A stretch of DNA of 64,000 bases from Neoscytalidium dimidiatum (lineage: Eukaryota > Ascomycota > Dothideomycetes > Botryosphaeriales > Botryosphaeriaceae). Where the stretch lies: the NCBI GenBank assembly GCA_037367355.1, contig CM074705.1:2356001-2420000 (forward strand). The letters are read 5' to 3'. A program made the position numbers and the translations under genes. Positions 1-10,428 of the stretch are shown here, in pieces. Within the stretch, counting starts at the first letter, position 1. Every line of letters starts with the position of its first letter. The notes under the pieces are model-generated. The model saw nothing but the letters and a program-made list of their open reading frames with translations. It was not told the origin of the DNA and did no database searches.

Positions 1-3000
1 AGAAGAAGTCGCTGCAAGACGAAAACGTTGTTCCTGAGGATTTGACTGCAACGGTGGATGTTAATGGGCAGGGAGCCGCGGCACCTGAGTTTTCTGCCCC
101 ACCGGTCCTCACTGAAGAAGTGCAAGAGCGACATATCGGCTTTGATGTGCCTCTGCCCGAGGGCGATGATGGAGATTTGGCCGACGTGCCCGAAATGCCC
201 GCCGAAGTGCTCAAGGAGTTCGAGGATGCTGAGGAGGCGATGAGAATGGAGCGCGAACCGGAAATGCTCGATCAAGAGCTGAACACTGAAAAAGCTCCGG
301 ATGCTATGGTTCCGACCGTGGACGCTCCTGAGGGGGTTGCGGCTCTGGTGGAGAAACCTGAGCAGCTTGCTGAGGTTGACACCGCGGCTCGGGTCATTCA
401 TGACTCGGAAGCTACTCCTGCCTTGCCGAAGGATGCGGAGCCTCTTGTTGGTGCTGGACCCTCTGTGCTCGGTCAGGGGCCTGCCCCGACAACGACCGTT
501 GCTGAGGCGCAACCAGAAGACGAATGGACCGTTCAGCCGCAGTCAAAGAAAAAGAAGAAAGGGAAGAAGGGCAAAAAGGGCAATGCTTCCGGTCAGTCGA
601 GCGTGGATATCACTGAACCTTCGACGCCGGCCCAGGAGAAGGCGGAGCCTGAGATGAATGCCCCAGCCGCCGAGGACCTGCCGCGAGATACTCAAGTGGT
701 AGAGACTGCTACCGCTGAATCTCTCCGTGAAGAAGCTGCGGAGGTCGCGGAGACGGCATTCAGCAAGGTCGAGCTTCCGGAGACGACCATGGCAGCTGTT
801 GGCATGGTTGAGAAGCTGGAAAAACCGCAAAATGAGCCGGACCGCCCGATATCGGGGGAGCACACACCTGTCGAGCAGCACGCGGCTGTGGTGCCAGTCT
901 CTGGCCTTGGAGAGCAAACGGCCGACGTGACTGATGCCGCGGCGTCGGTTTCGCCAGTGCCTGCTGAGGAGGCTGCTCAGGTTCCGTTACCCGAGAATGT
1001 GGATGAGCCAATCTCAGTGCCTGAGACTGAGCCTGAGCGTGAAGTTCTTCCTGTTACTGAACAGGTTCCTGATGAAGAAACGCAACGTCCTCCAGCGGAA
1101 GTGTTAAATGAGGATGATCATCTTCAATTGGTGGCTGGGCAAGGTCAAGAAGCTCCTACTGTCCCACTGTACACTCAACCCGAGTCGACTTCCATTGCAC
1201 ATGAAGATCCAGATTTACTAAAGGACGCCACGCTAGAAACTTCGGCTGCTCAAACTCAAGATGCTTTATCTGCTGCACCAGAGGCCCAACCAGATGGTCC
1301 TAAGGATGTGGCACCTGAGCAATTCGCGGCTCAAGACCAAGGTACACCTTCCACTGCTCTTGAAGCTCAACCGGAAGACGAGTGGGTTGTCCCAAGCAAA
1401 AGCAAGAAGGGAAAAAAGAAGAAGCGCGGCTCTTCTACTCAATCTCCTATGCAATTAGAATCGCCAGCGCCTGCCAGTCCGAAATTGGAGCCATCGACCG
1501 CTGAAGATTCAACGACAGTAGTGCCGCCGCTAACGCAAGGCGAGCCGTCCGACTCTGTCAATTTCACGCAGCCTGCAGCAAACAATTTCGAGACCGCGCA
1601 CGAAATCATTCCGGCTGTGGACACGGATCAGCCAGCTGACGTCGCAGATGATTTACGTGGCCCCACTACCCCGGCTGTCCACCCTGCCGCTGCCGTAAGC
1701 GAACATGGTCCCTTGAATCCAGAGGCGGACCAACTACGTGAGGATTCACCGCCTTATGCAGACAAGTGGGAAATGCCAACTCAGTCAAAGAAGAAAAACA
1801 AGAAGGGCAAGAAGCGTGGATCACTCGGTCCCACCGGTGAACAAGCACGGGTAGAGGAAGAGGAAGCTTTCGGCGTCCCCACTGATGAACAGACCGTCGC
1901 CTCTCTCATTCCCGTTTCGGAGAAGGCTGTTGATTCGGTGCCCGCCGTCGCCGAGGAGTCTACCGACGCCACGACTGAGGATCTTGTCACAACGTCTGCA
2001 GATCATCCGCTCGAAACTCCACAAGCGCAGCAGCAGCTTAACGTCGCCGAGGATACCCCGCAGCTTAGTGTCGAGACTGGTGTTGAACAGCGCAAGGTGC
2101 AACCAACCGAGACGGTGTCGGTCGAGGAACAGCAGTCGCAAGTTGAACAGCCGGTCGAGCAGCCAATTGTCGCCCCTGAGACTTCCACCACCCCGGAAGA
2201 CGACTGGTCCTTCATGCTTTCGAAAAAGAACAAGAAGGGCAAGAAGGGTAAAAAGCAGGACTCGATTTCGTCATCTCCAAAGGACATCGAGCCTTCGCTT
2301 GAGCCAGTCGTTGAACCGCTTCCGGCAGATCTTGTGTCTGAGACTGTCCCTGCAAAACAAGAACCCCCTGAGCCACGTGACGAGCAGTTGACCGCTGCGC
2401 CCGCCGAGCCGGCTGCACCAATCGATGCTGGCGAGGATGAATGGGCTTTGCCCGCGAAGAAAAAGAAGGGAAAGAAGGGGTTTGCCGATGTGGTTTCAGA
2501 TGCTCTGCAAGCTAAGGAAACTCCTGCTCTCCCCGAACAAGACGTTTCGGCGCAGGCGGCTGAGAGTCCGATCAAGGCCGAGGATGAGATAGACAAGTCA
2601 CTGAAGCTTACCGAGGTTCCTTCAGTGGAAGCTACACATGTTGCTACCGAAACTCATCCCGCGGAGGTTACGAGGGCTGGGGACCTTGTTGATGCTGCTC
2701 CTAAGGAACTCCTGCCTCGAGATGTGCCCTACGGCGACGACTCGACGCACGTGGCAGAAATTGCGGAAGTCATCACTGAAGAGCCGACTCCGATTGAGGA
2801 AGCACCGGAACAGGCGAAAGAGGTGGAACACGAAGATGTCTGGGCTTTCCCAATTACTTCTCGGAAGAAGGACAAGAAAAAGAAGAAGGGGAAACAGGCA
2901 TCTGTCGATGAGCCTGCAACGCCACCAGCAGTCATTGAACCGAGCGCTGCTCTCGAAGAGAGCTCGAGGGATCTGCCGATTCACGAGACCAAGGCAGTGG

Positions 3001-6000
3001 TAGTCGAGCCCGAGGTGGCTGCCGATGCAGAGCCGCACCCAGAAATCAACGTCGAGCCAACTCCAGTCGAAGCTCAGGAAGTTGGTGCGGCCAACGCTGA
3101 GGATGAATGGGCTGCTGCTCCGTCTTCGAAAAAGAATAAGAAGAAGAAGGGCAAGAAAGGAAAACAGGGCTCCGTGTCTGACACTCCCCCTATCTCGGAG
3201 ACGCCCCCAGTCGTCGAGGAGAAGGTGGAAGAACAATTTGCCGAAGAGAATGCATCCGAAGCTGCTCTAGTGGAACCGCCGGTCGAGCCTGTCGTCGAGA
3301 AAGCTGCGGAAAGAGCGCTTGGTGTCGAGCCTCAGGAACAGCCAAGCATCGAACCTTCGCCGATGCCGGTCATTGAAGAACCTACAGAGGCCATGCTCAA
3401 ATTGGAATCGACGAAGGAGATTGTACCCTCGGAACCGACTATCACTGAGGTTCCGGTTGCTGAGACTCCCCAGGAAGCGGGCGAGGAGGAGTGGGCCCTG
3501 CCCTCAAAGAAAAAGAAGAAGGGTAAGAAGGGAAAGAAAGACTCTCTGCCTAGCACTCCGCCGGTTGTAGAAGAGCCTTCATCAGTTGTGGACGAGAGTA
3601 AACCCTCTCTTGAGCAAGCTCAGCCATTTGTTGAGGAGCCTAAACCTGTCGTGGAGGAACCGACACCAATCATTAACGAGATTCCTCCTGCCATTGAAGA
3701 GTCCACGCCAGTCATCCCAGAACCGGAACGTAACGCTGAGGCCATAGTGGAACCCAAGCCACGTGAAGTCGAGCGGGAGCTGAAGGATGTCCCTACATCG
3801 ATTGAGCTACCCAAGGGAGAGGCATCGTTGCCTGCTGAGGGCGAAACCAAACGCAGTATCGAAGAGCCTGTTCTCCCTACTGAGCCTGATGTCACGGAAG
3901 TCTCCACCTTCGAGACGACTACAGCTTCCCAGCAAATGCCCGCTGACGCTCAGCCTGAGGATACTTGGGAGACCTTGCCTTCAAAGAAGAAAGGGAAGAA
4001 GGGCAAGAAAAGCAAACAGCAAATTATCTCCACTCCGCCGGCCGAGGCATCAGAGGTGCCGACAGAACCCGAAACTATTAGAGATGCACAGCTCGAGGAT
4101 TCTCCAAGAGATGTTCCAGTCGAGATAGTTCCGGATGAGGAGTTCAGCATGCCTTCGAGTAAGAAGGACAAGAAAAAGAAAAAGAAGGCTGCTGCCGCCG
4201 CTGCCGCCGCTGCCGCCGCTGCTGCCTGGGTGGACAACGCCACTGAGACGCAGACAATCTCACCTATCGAGGAAACCTCAGCAGTGGTTGAGGAGACTCC
4301 CAGTGCTGACCAAACCGAACGTGGTCCACCTTCTGTCAGTTTTGCAGATGCGGCTAGCATCCTAGCGGCTGGTGTCGCTGAATCGAAACGCAAGGAAGCT
4401 GAACCTGAGAGCCTCTTCGCTGCTCCAGTCCCATCTGAAAAGGCCGAGACCATGGAGTCAAGGAATATCGCGGACGCAGATACTGAAGAGCATGACAAAG
4501 ACAGTGTTCAGGAACCAACTGTGCCCGGACTTTCCAAGGAAACAGTCCTAGAACCTGCTCCGGGCGCAGCCGAAGCTTCAGAGACTGTCGTTCATGAAAA
4601 CACTATTCCTGAGTCTTCTATCAAAGAGACCTTTGAGCCTGATATCTCCGACTTTAAGACCGAGCTGCCAGAAAAGAAAGACAAGACAGCCGGCTCAGCT
4701 GTCAAACCCCTCAGCTTTGCAGCTGCAGCTGGCATTCTAGCCGATGTTGTTGCAGACTCAAGGCGTGAGGAGAGTTCGTCTGAGCCTCTCGAGTCCACTG
4801 AACCAGCAATGGAGGATGCCAACAGGTCGCCGAAGGAGGATGTGCTGGCAAGCACGTCAGATAATACGCAGCCCGAGGCTGACCAAGAGGCCTCAGACAT
4901 TCCAGCTTCTGTGGCTCAAGAACCAAGTTGCCCAACAGACATCAAGGAATTCTCTACGACGCAATCTGCCCAGGAAACTCTTGCTGATAGCGGTGTCGTC
5001 CAGCCCACAGAAACAATCACTGCTGCCGAGACTGCGCCTGTTGAGACTACCCAAGCTCTGGAAGAGGCCGATCCCTTCGCAGAGTTTGCTCCAGTCAAGA
5101 AAAGCAAGAAGAATAAGAAGAAAGGCAGAAAGAGTGTGGGCACTGTGACACCTGCAGCTGAAGAGCCTGTCTCAGAACCGAAAGATGTGGTGGTAGAGTC
5201 CACTGTTGAAGCTCTTCCTGATTTCAAGGATTCCTCACCTGAAAACAAGCCCGCCGAGAGTGAACCTGTTGTTGAAGAACCAGCGGAGAAACTCAGTGGA
5301 CCATCCTCTACCACAGCCGAAAATCGCTCCGGCTCTCCCTCCCATGACGTCGAATTTGCAGCCACTTTGGCCGCTGGCCTCCAAGATTCCGGTTTCAATC
5401 CCAACCTCGTCCTCGATGATCCCACATTCCACGAACGCAAGAGTCCGCCCGGCTCCACGCTCGAGGCTGATCATGATGACGTGTTCGCTCCGGTGAAGTC
5501 TAAGAAAAACAAGAAAAAGAATAAGGGCTTGTCGACTCCAGATGTTGAGGGCGAATCAGCGGAAAATGTGACGGTGGAACCTGCCGCTGTCGAGGAACGC
5601 GGTTTTGACCCAGTTCCTGCAGACCTCAAGAATCAAGAATCCCCATTCCAGGATTCCCCGAGTCAATTAGGCCCGTCAAGAGATATTCCAAGCCAAAACG
5701 ACTCCTTCGCTGCCGCAATGTCATCAGTGCTGGATGATCCCGCGTTCAACAGGCGCACCCCATCGCCAGATGCAGCGAAGGAGGCTGTCTCGGATGAGTT
5801 CTTTCCGTTCCAGAAGAGGCCAAAGAAGAAGAAGGGAAAGAAGAGCCAAGATATCAGTCCTGAGCCGGAATCGACAGAACAACTACTTCCTGAAGCAGTC
5901 GAGCAACCTACTCCAATTACGGAGACGCCACAAGAGGAAGCAAGGCGCATGAATTTTGATCTCCCACCTGTCGCCGCTCCCAACAAGCCAATTCATACCA

Positions 6001-9000
6001 AGCAGACTACCGTTGAACCTGAAGCTCCCAAAGATACCGCAATCGAAGAGTCCCAGCCGTCCCAGGAGCAAGAAGACGAGTGGTCCTTTGGCCCAACGAG
6101 GAAGAAAGGCAAGAAGGCGCAGGAAGCTGCTCATCTCGGCGAGGATGAACAAGATCTGCCTGCCACTACCACGGATGATGCCGTTCGGTCCGCAGCCATT
6201 GATTCGCCGGCGGTCGAGGCTCCTACGGATGTGCCCACCGCTGTAGAGAATCTGGCTCCCGAGGCTGGTATCGTGGAAGAGGCAAGGGAGAATGTCGTTC
6301 TTCCGGAGACTGGCGCGACTGAGACGAGTGCTGTTCAGGACGCGGTTGCTCAAGATGAATGGGCGATGCCGACGAGGAAGAAGAGCAAGAAGGCGAAGAA
6401 AGGGAAGAAGGGTGCGAAGGAGGACACTGGGCAGCAGACACCGGTTGAGGAGACCGTGACACCGGTTACTAGTGCACCGGTCTCGAGTTCTTGGGCGGAT
6501 CAGATGGAGGAGGAGGCGCCGATCGAGGTCCCTGCAGAGGCGGGATCGCTTGTCAAGATGTTGGAACAGCCAAGTGGCGAGACGGTCGAGGAGAAGCCGA
6601 AGGAGGTACCAGTGGCGGATCAGGGATGGGAATTTCCGTGGCAGACCAAACAGGAGGCTAAGGGGATGTCGGTGCAGGAGATGGCTGAGGAGGCAGCAAT
6701 GCCGGTCGATGAGAAGGGCGTTGACGCCAAGGTGGAGGAACAAGAACGAGAAGTTGAGAGATCAGCACGGGTCGCGGCGGCTGGACAACCATCATCGACA
6801 GCACTGCAGACCGGTGCGACAAACGACAAACCGCGGAGTACACTATCATCACCTGTCGACGGCCAAGGCAGCAAGATTGCGACTCTCTTCCCAGGTCTTG
6901 AAAGGGTAAAGCGCAAGGTGCCACCGCCGAAGTCGACTGAGACCAGTCCCGTGGAGCAGCCACAGCGCAAAGAGTCACGGACTTCCCTCCTCAGCGGACA
7001 CGGATCGCGAGAGTCATTGAGGAGGAGCTCCCGTTCCCCGTTGAATCGCGAACGTAGTCGCAGTGTCAAGAGCGACAAAGGGCATGGTGGAGAGCCGAGC
7101 AGGTCATTGGGCGGCCTGGGAGCTGTCATGCAGCCGACCTGGAGCTTCCCACCGGATCCGCCAAACAGAGACAGTGCCGTGACGATGAACGACACTCCGG
7201 TGATTCCCAGCGAGCCAGTATTCCAGAGCACAGTTCGAGACAGCGGCTATCACGATAGCGATTTGCCAGGAACTCCTATCGACGATGAACAGCAAGTTTC
7301 TCCACCTGAGCCTATGAGGGTGGATGTGGTGACGACGCCCGGATGGGATACATCGGTCACTCACGGTCGATCTTCACAGGACGATGCTGCGAGGGATGGC
7401 GGTGATCAGATTTTCCCAGTTGAGACGCCCTCTGAGCAGAAGAGCCCTCAGTTGCCGGACGCGAGCACAGCACAAGGTACGACATACACATCTCCCGTTG
7501 AGTCCCTCACAACTACAAGAGCGCGATCGTCCACACTGTTCCGATCCTCACCATCGGCAGGGTCTGTCCTCGACACTCCGCAAAAGCAACCCGATACGCC
7601 TGGCGAGCCTCAAAGCCTCGCATCTTCGCCTCCGACGGTAGCGCGCGAACTGCAACAAGAGAAAGCAGCGTCGTTGTTCGGTGACCCATCTCAATCGACG
7701 GCAGACAAACAGCAGCCAAGCACAACTCCATCGCGCCATCTGAGATCCCCTAGTATTCCGCTGGACACGATTCGCGAACACAGCCCGGAAGAATCGCCGC
7801 TCAGCAAGAAGGGCCGGCCGCTTTCGGACGTAGGGATGCCCGATCATGGAGTAAAGTCGCTCCGGCGCAGCTTTGGGTCCAAGAATAGCCTGCGAGACCA
7901 GATGCAGTCTCCGGCAGGCCATGCTGAAGAAGACCGGGGAACCGTGGTCAACATCAACAACCCTAGCCACGTGTTCCGACAGGCCGAGACGGACGCGGCA
8001 AGACAGCGCGCGGGCAGCATTGGCGCAGACCCGTTCGTAGACAAGCAGCGGTCGCCCAGCGTGGTCAGCGACAAGTCGTTTGGCAGCCACACGGGGAGCA
8101 TACTCGCCAGAATCAAGACGCCGGAACACATCAGACCGCTGAGCTCGATCAGCGCCCGGTCCGCAACACCGCCGCTACGGAGGGTAGATCGCGCGGCATC
8201 AGGTGACCTGCGGGCAGCGTCGCAGCTTGCCGAGGCCAGGGCCGGGCGCGCTAAATCTCCCGCAACCTCAGCAACGGTCGCGTCTCCGACTCAAGCTGGC
8301 CCGTCAACATACGACCGCGTGCGCGACAAGGGCAAGGCCCGGGCCCCCGACATGTCCGACAGCTATGTAAGTAGGAGCCGCGATGCTGACACCGATGACT
8401 TCCCTTTTCTGACGGATCCGCAGGAGGGCTGGGGCGACGCACCGGGCACTCCGCTCTCACCAACCCGCCCGCCCAGCGTGCGCAAGCGCCAAAGCTTGCA
8501 CATCATGGATCTCGAAACCCGCCTCGACCAGCTCGCCTCCGAGAACCGCCTGCTCCAAGAAGCCAAAGCAAGGGCAGAGGAGGCGATGCAAGATGCTTCG
8601 GTCAACAGAGACAGCCAGCTCGCCGAGGCCATCGAAGCACGTGACGCCCAAATCCGTGCGAAGGATGCCGAGATCGCGCAGATCAGCGAGATGCTGCACA
8701 CCCTGCGCCAAGAGATCGCCCGCCTCAACGATGTCAACACCTCTCTCGCCGAGGCCAACCGCAATCTCACCAACGACACCAATCAGCGCTACGCCACCCT
8801 GCAGGCCGAGACGCAAAATGCCCAGCAAAGGTGGCAGGAGTCAGAGCGCGCGCTGGAGCAGCTCCGCCAGCAGCACGCAACCCTGTCCGCGGGCATGGAG
8901 GAAGTAGTCCGCCAGGAGATCAAGAACGCTCTCAGAGACAAGGACGCCGAGATTCGCCGCCTCCACGACGAGCTCGCCGACGCGACCGAGCAGGTCAAGA

Positions 9001-10022
9001 ATCTGCAGCGACAGATCCTCGACTCCAAGCAGGGCGACAGCTTCCTCACCGTGCGCGACGAGGACTACTTCGACAGCGCATGCCAGCAGCTGTGCCAGCA
9101 CGTCCAGCAGTGGGTCCTCCGCTTCTCCAAGTTCTCCGACACCAGGGCCTGCCGCCTGTCCTCGGACGTGAAGGACGACAAGATCGAGACGCGCCTCGAC
9201 AACGCCATCCTGGACGGCACCGACGTCGACATGCTGCTCGCCGACCGAGTCAGGCGCCGAGACGTCTTCATGTCGGTCGTCATGACGATGATCTGGGAGT
9301 ACGTCTTCACGCGCTACCTCTTCGGCATGGACCGCGAGCAGCGCCAGAAGCTCAAGGCGCTGGAGAAGACGCTGACCGAAGTCGGGCCCCAGCGCGCCGT
9401 CGCGCAGTGGCGGGCCATCACGCTGACGCTGCTGTCCAAGCGCGAGCACTTCCAGCGGCAGCGCGCGCAGGACACGGAAGCCGTGGTCAACGAGATCTTC
9501 GGCACGCTGGCGGCGCTGCTGCCGCCGCCGCCGGCCCTGGCCGAGAAGATCCGCGACAGCCTGCGCAACGTGCTGCGGCTGGCGGTCGAGCTGTCCATCG
9601 AGATGCGCACGCAGCGCGCCGAGTACATCATGCTGCCGCCGCTGCAGCCCGAGTACGACACCAACGGCGACCTCGTCCGCAAGGTCTACTTCAACGCCAG
9701 CCTCATGAACGAGCGCTCCGGCGAGACCGAGTCCAACGAGGAGCTCGAGCAGCAGCGCGCCGTCGTCAAGATCGTGCTCTTCCCGCTGGTCGTCAAGAAG
9801 GGCGACGACCTCGGCGAGGGCGAGGACGAGATCGTGGTCTGCCCGGCGCAGGTGCTGACCGCCAAGCCCGCCCGCGATCGCAAGGTCGTGCGCGTGCTGA
9901 GCGGCGCGATGGAGATGGGCGGCAGCGGCGGCGAGGAGGTCAGGAGCAGGAGCAGTTTGGGCAGGGGCTCGCTGGGCGCGAGCGTCCTCCCCGAGGGCTC
10001 GGCTATGGATACGACTTTTTGA
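1..10022 (+). CDS. Involucrin-repeat-type giant coiled-coil protein (5' partial)
   Basis: The reading frame is open to the left edge (codons start at base 3), so the true start lies outside the window; at least 3339 residues are present. Roughly the first two thirds are acidic, Pro/Glu/Val-rich sequence broken by about 15 blocks of the form EDEW-x-x-P followed by a run of lysines and glycines. A 13-alanine tract lies at 4188-4226. Next comes a Ser/Arg-rich disordered part, a long heptad-type coiled coil (about 8500-9030, LETRLDQLASENRLLQEAK onward) and a C-terminal folded domain (about 9050-9860) with a hydrophobic helix around MSVVMTMIWEYVF. This layout matches fungal proteins annotated as involucrin repeat protein, whose function is unknown; a scaffold or structural role is inference. 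A possible in-frame intron is listed separately. Stop TGA at 10020-10022. Confidence 0.85.
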   Translation, partial: KKSLQDENVVPEDLTATVDVNGQGAAAPEFSAPPVLTEEVQERHIGFDVPLPEGDDGDLADVPEMPAEVLKEFEDAEEAMRMEREPEMLDQELNTEKAPDAMVPTVDAPEGVAALVEKPEQLAEVDTAARVIHDSEATPALPKDAEPLVGAGPSVLGQGPAPTTTVAEAQPEDEWTVQPQSKKKKKGKKGKKGNASGQSSVDITEPSTPAQEKAEPEMNAPAAEDLPRDTQVVETATAESLREEAAEVAETAFSKVELPETTMAAVGMVEKLEKPQNEPDRPISGEHTPVEQHAAVVPVSGLGEQTADVTDAAASVSPVPAEEAAQVPLPENVDEPISVPETEPEREVLPVTEQVPDEETQRPPAEVLNEDDHLQLVAGQGQEAPTVPLYTQPESTSIAHEDPDLLKDATLETSAAQTQDALSAAPEAQPDGPKDVAPEQFAAQDQGTPSTALEAQPEDEWVVPSKSKKGKKKKRGSSTQSPMQLESPAPASPKLEPSTAEDSTTVVPPLTQGEPSDSVNFTQPAANNFETAHEIIPAVDTDQPADVADDLRGPTTPAVHPAAAVSEHGPLNPEADQLREDSPPYADKWEMPTQSKKKNKKGKKRGSLGPTGEQARVEEEEAFGVPTDEQTVASLIPVSEKAVDSVPAVAEESTDATTEDLVTTSADHPLETPQAQQQLNVAEDTPQLSVETGVEQRKVQPTETVSVEEQQSQVEQPVEQPIVAPETSTTPEDDWSFMLSKKNKKGKKGKKQDSISSSPKDIEPSLEPVVEPLPADLVSETVPAKQEPPEPRDEQLTAAPAEPAAPIDAGEDEWALPAKKKKGKKGFADVVSDALQAKETPALPEQDVSAQAAESPIKAEDEIDKSLKLTEVPSVEATHVATETHPAEVTRAGDLVDAAPKELLPRDVPYGDDSTHVAEIAEVITEEPTPIEEAPEQAKEVEHEDVWAFPITSRKKDKKKKKGKQASVDEPATPPAVIEPSAALEESSRDLPIHETKAVVVEPEVAADAEPHPEINVEPTPVEAQEVGAANAEDEWAAAPSSKKNKKKKGKKGKQGSVSDTPPISETPPVVEEKVEEQFAEENASEAALVEPPVEPVVEKAAERALGVEPQEQPSIEPSPMPVIEEPTEAMLKLESTKEIVPSEPTITEVPVAETPQEAGEEEWALPSKKKKKGKKGKKDSLPSTPPVVEEPSSVVDESKPSLEQAQPFVEEPKPVVEEPTPIINEIPPAIEESTPVIPEPERNAEAIVEPKPREVERELKDVPTSIELPKGEASLPAEGETKRSIEEPVLPTEPDVTEVSTFETTTASQQMPADAQPEDTWETLPSKKKGKKGKKSKQQIISTPPAEASEVPTEPETIRDAQLEDSPRDVPVEIVPDEEFSMPSSKKDKKKKKKAAAAAAAAAAAAAWVDNATETQTISPIEETSAVVEETPSADQTERGPPSVSFADAASILAAGVAESKRKEAEPESLFAAPVPSEKAETMESRNIADADTEEHDKDSVQEPTVPGLSKETVLEPAPGAAEASETVVHENTIPESSIKETFEPDISDFKTELPEKKDKTAGSAVKPLSFAAAAGILADVVADSRREESSSEPLESTEPAMEDANRSPKEDVLASTSDNTQPEADQEASDIPASVAQEPSCPTDIKEFSTTQSAQETLADSGVVQPTETITAAETAPVETTQALEEADPFAEFAPVKKSKKNKKKGRKSVGTVTPAAEEPVSEPKDVVVESTVEALPDFKDSSPENKPAESEPVVEEPAEKLSGPSSTTAENRSGSPSHDVEFAATLAAGLQDSGFNPNLVLDDPTFHERKSPPGSTLEADHDDVFAPVKSKKNKKKNKGLSTPDVEGESAENVTVEPAAVEERGFDPVPADLKNQESPFQDSPSQLGPSRDIPSQNDSFAAAMSSVLDDPAFNRRTPSPDAAKEAVSDEFFPFQKRPKKKKGKKSQDISPEPESTEQLLPEAVEQPTPITETPQEEARRMNFDLPPVAAPNKPIHTKQTTVEPEAPKDTAIEESQPSQEQEDEWSFGPTRKKGKKAQEAAHLGEDEQDLPATTTDDAVRSAAIDSPAVEAPTDVPTAVENLAPEAGIVEEARENVVLPETGATETSAVQDAVAQDEWAMPTRKKSKKAKKGKKGAKEDTGQQTPVEETVTPVTSAPVSSSWADQMEEEAPIEVPAEAGSLVKMLEQPSGETVEEKPKEVPVADQGWEFPWQTKQEAKGMSVQEMAEEAAMPVDEKGVDAKVEEQEREVERSARVAAAGQPSSTALQTGATNDKPRSTLSSPVDGQGSKIATLFPGLERVKRKVPPPKSTETSPVEQPQRKESRTSLLSGHGSRESLRRSSRSPLNRERSRSVKSDKGHGGEPSRSLGGLGAVMQPTWSFPPDPPNRDSAVTMNDTPVIPSEPVFQSTVRDSGYHDSDLPGTPIDDEQQVSPPEPMRVDVVTTPGWDTSVTHGRSSQDDAARDGGDQIFPVETPSEQKSPQLPDASTAQGTTYTSPVESLTTTRARSSTLFRSSPSAGSVLDTPQKQPDTPGEPQSLASSPPTVARELQQEKAASLFGDPSQSTADKQQPSTTPSRHLRSPSIPLDTIREHSPEESPLSKKGRPLSDVGMPDHGVKSLRRSFGSKNSLRDQMQSPAGHAEEDRGTVVNINNPSHVFRQAETDAARQRAGSIGADPFVDKQRSPSVVSDKSFGSHTGSILARIKTPEHIRPLSSISARSATPPLRRVDRAASGDLRAASQLAEARAGRAKSPATSATVASPTQAGPSTYDRVRDKGKARAPDMSDSYVSRSRDADTDDFPFLTDPQEGWGDAPGTPLSPTRPPSVRKRQSLHIMDLETRLDQLASENRLLQEAKARAEEAMQDASVNRDSQLAEAIEARDAQIRAKDAEIAQISEMLHTLRQEIARLNDVNTSLAEANRNLTNDTNQRYATLQAETQNAQQRWQESERALEQLRQQHATLSAGMEEVVRQEIKNALRDKDAEIRRLHDELADATEQVKNLQRQILDSKQGDSFLTVRDEDYFDSACQQLCQHVQQWVLRFSKFSDTRACRLSSDVKDDKIETRLDNAILDGTDVDMLLADRVRRRDVFMSVVMTMIWEYVFTRYLFGMDREQRQKLKALEKTLTEVGPQRAVAQWRAITLTLLSKREHFQRQRAQDTEAVVNEIFGTLAALLPPPPALAEKIRDSLRNVLRLAVELSIEMRTQRAEYIMLPPLQPEYDTNGDLVRKVYFNASLMNERSGETESNEELEQQRAVVKIVLFPLVVKKGDDLGEGEDEIVVCPAQVLTAKPARDRKVVRVLSGAMEMGGSGGEEVRSRSSLGRGSLGASVLPEGSAMDTTF
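519..6415 (+). repeat. Degenerate EDEW-plus-lysine-block repeats within the giant protein
   Basis: About 15 units recur every 180-940 bases, starting near 519, 1377, 1765, 2200, 2437, 2833, 3103, 3484, 3958, 4135, 5077, 5479, 5794, 6073 and 6352. The core is D/E-E-W followed by a few residues and then KKKKGKKGKK or a variant. Later units (after about 5000) diverge, e.g. AEFAPVKKSKKNKKKGRK. The repetition is clear in the protein and weak at DNA level, which suggests an old array. Confidence 0.8.
8367..8423 (+). other. Candidate 57-nt in-frame (stopless) intron
   Basis: The segment begins GTAAGT, has GCTGAC about 18 nt in and TCTGAC near the 3' side, and ends CAG. It is 57 nt long (3n) and contains no in-frame stop, so the protein is open whether or not it is spliced. 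Retention adds 19 residues (VSRSRDADTDDFPFLTDPQ) between the Ser/Arg-rich part and the coiled coil. It could simply be coding sequence. Confidence 0.45.
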
Positions 10023-10428
10023 GTGTCAGGTGTTCCGGTGGGGGTCTGCTTTTGGTTGGCGTTCAATTCGGCGATGGCGGCGGTGGGTCGGGTTCGGAGG
10101 ATGGGGATGGCGGGATGGATGCGGATTGACTTTTCTGGCTTTTGTTCCCCCCCCTTTTTTTTTTTTTAATGGGTTTTCGATCTTTTTCTTCTTTTTTCCA
10201 GCTTTTTCCCGGTATACATTAGCGTGTACACTTTTTTCTTCTTCTTTTTAACGGCCTTCGCATGGAGATGAAACTTTTTAATGAGGGCGGATTGATGGGC
10301 TTCGGTTCACGACGGATACGAACGGCGAGTGTACGCATACCCAGGGTATTTCTTATCCAAAAAGAACAGTTTGGGGAAAATTGGTATTAGAAGGATGGTA
10401 CATAGATATAGTTTTTAGTACTATTTTG
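10023..10428. other. 3' flank of the giant gene, no gene seen
   Basis: T-rich sequence with a poly-T run near 10155-10168 and further TTTTTCTTCTT stretches, typical of a fungal 3' UTR or terminator region. No supported coding sequence. Confidence 0.4.

Noticed and set aside
8831..10129. A 432-codon frame overlapping the C-terminal domain of the giant protein
   Set aside because: Arg/Ala-rich low-complexity translation in another frame of a GC-rich conserved coding region; no family features.
9980..10260. A second gene starting in the T-rich 3' flank of the giant gene
   Set aside because: The frame is Phe/Gly-rich translation of T-rich and G-rich non-coding sequence.
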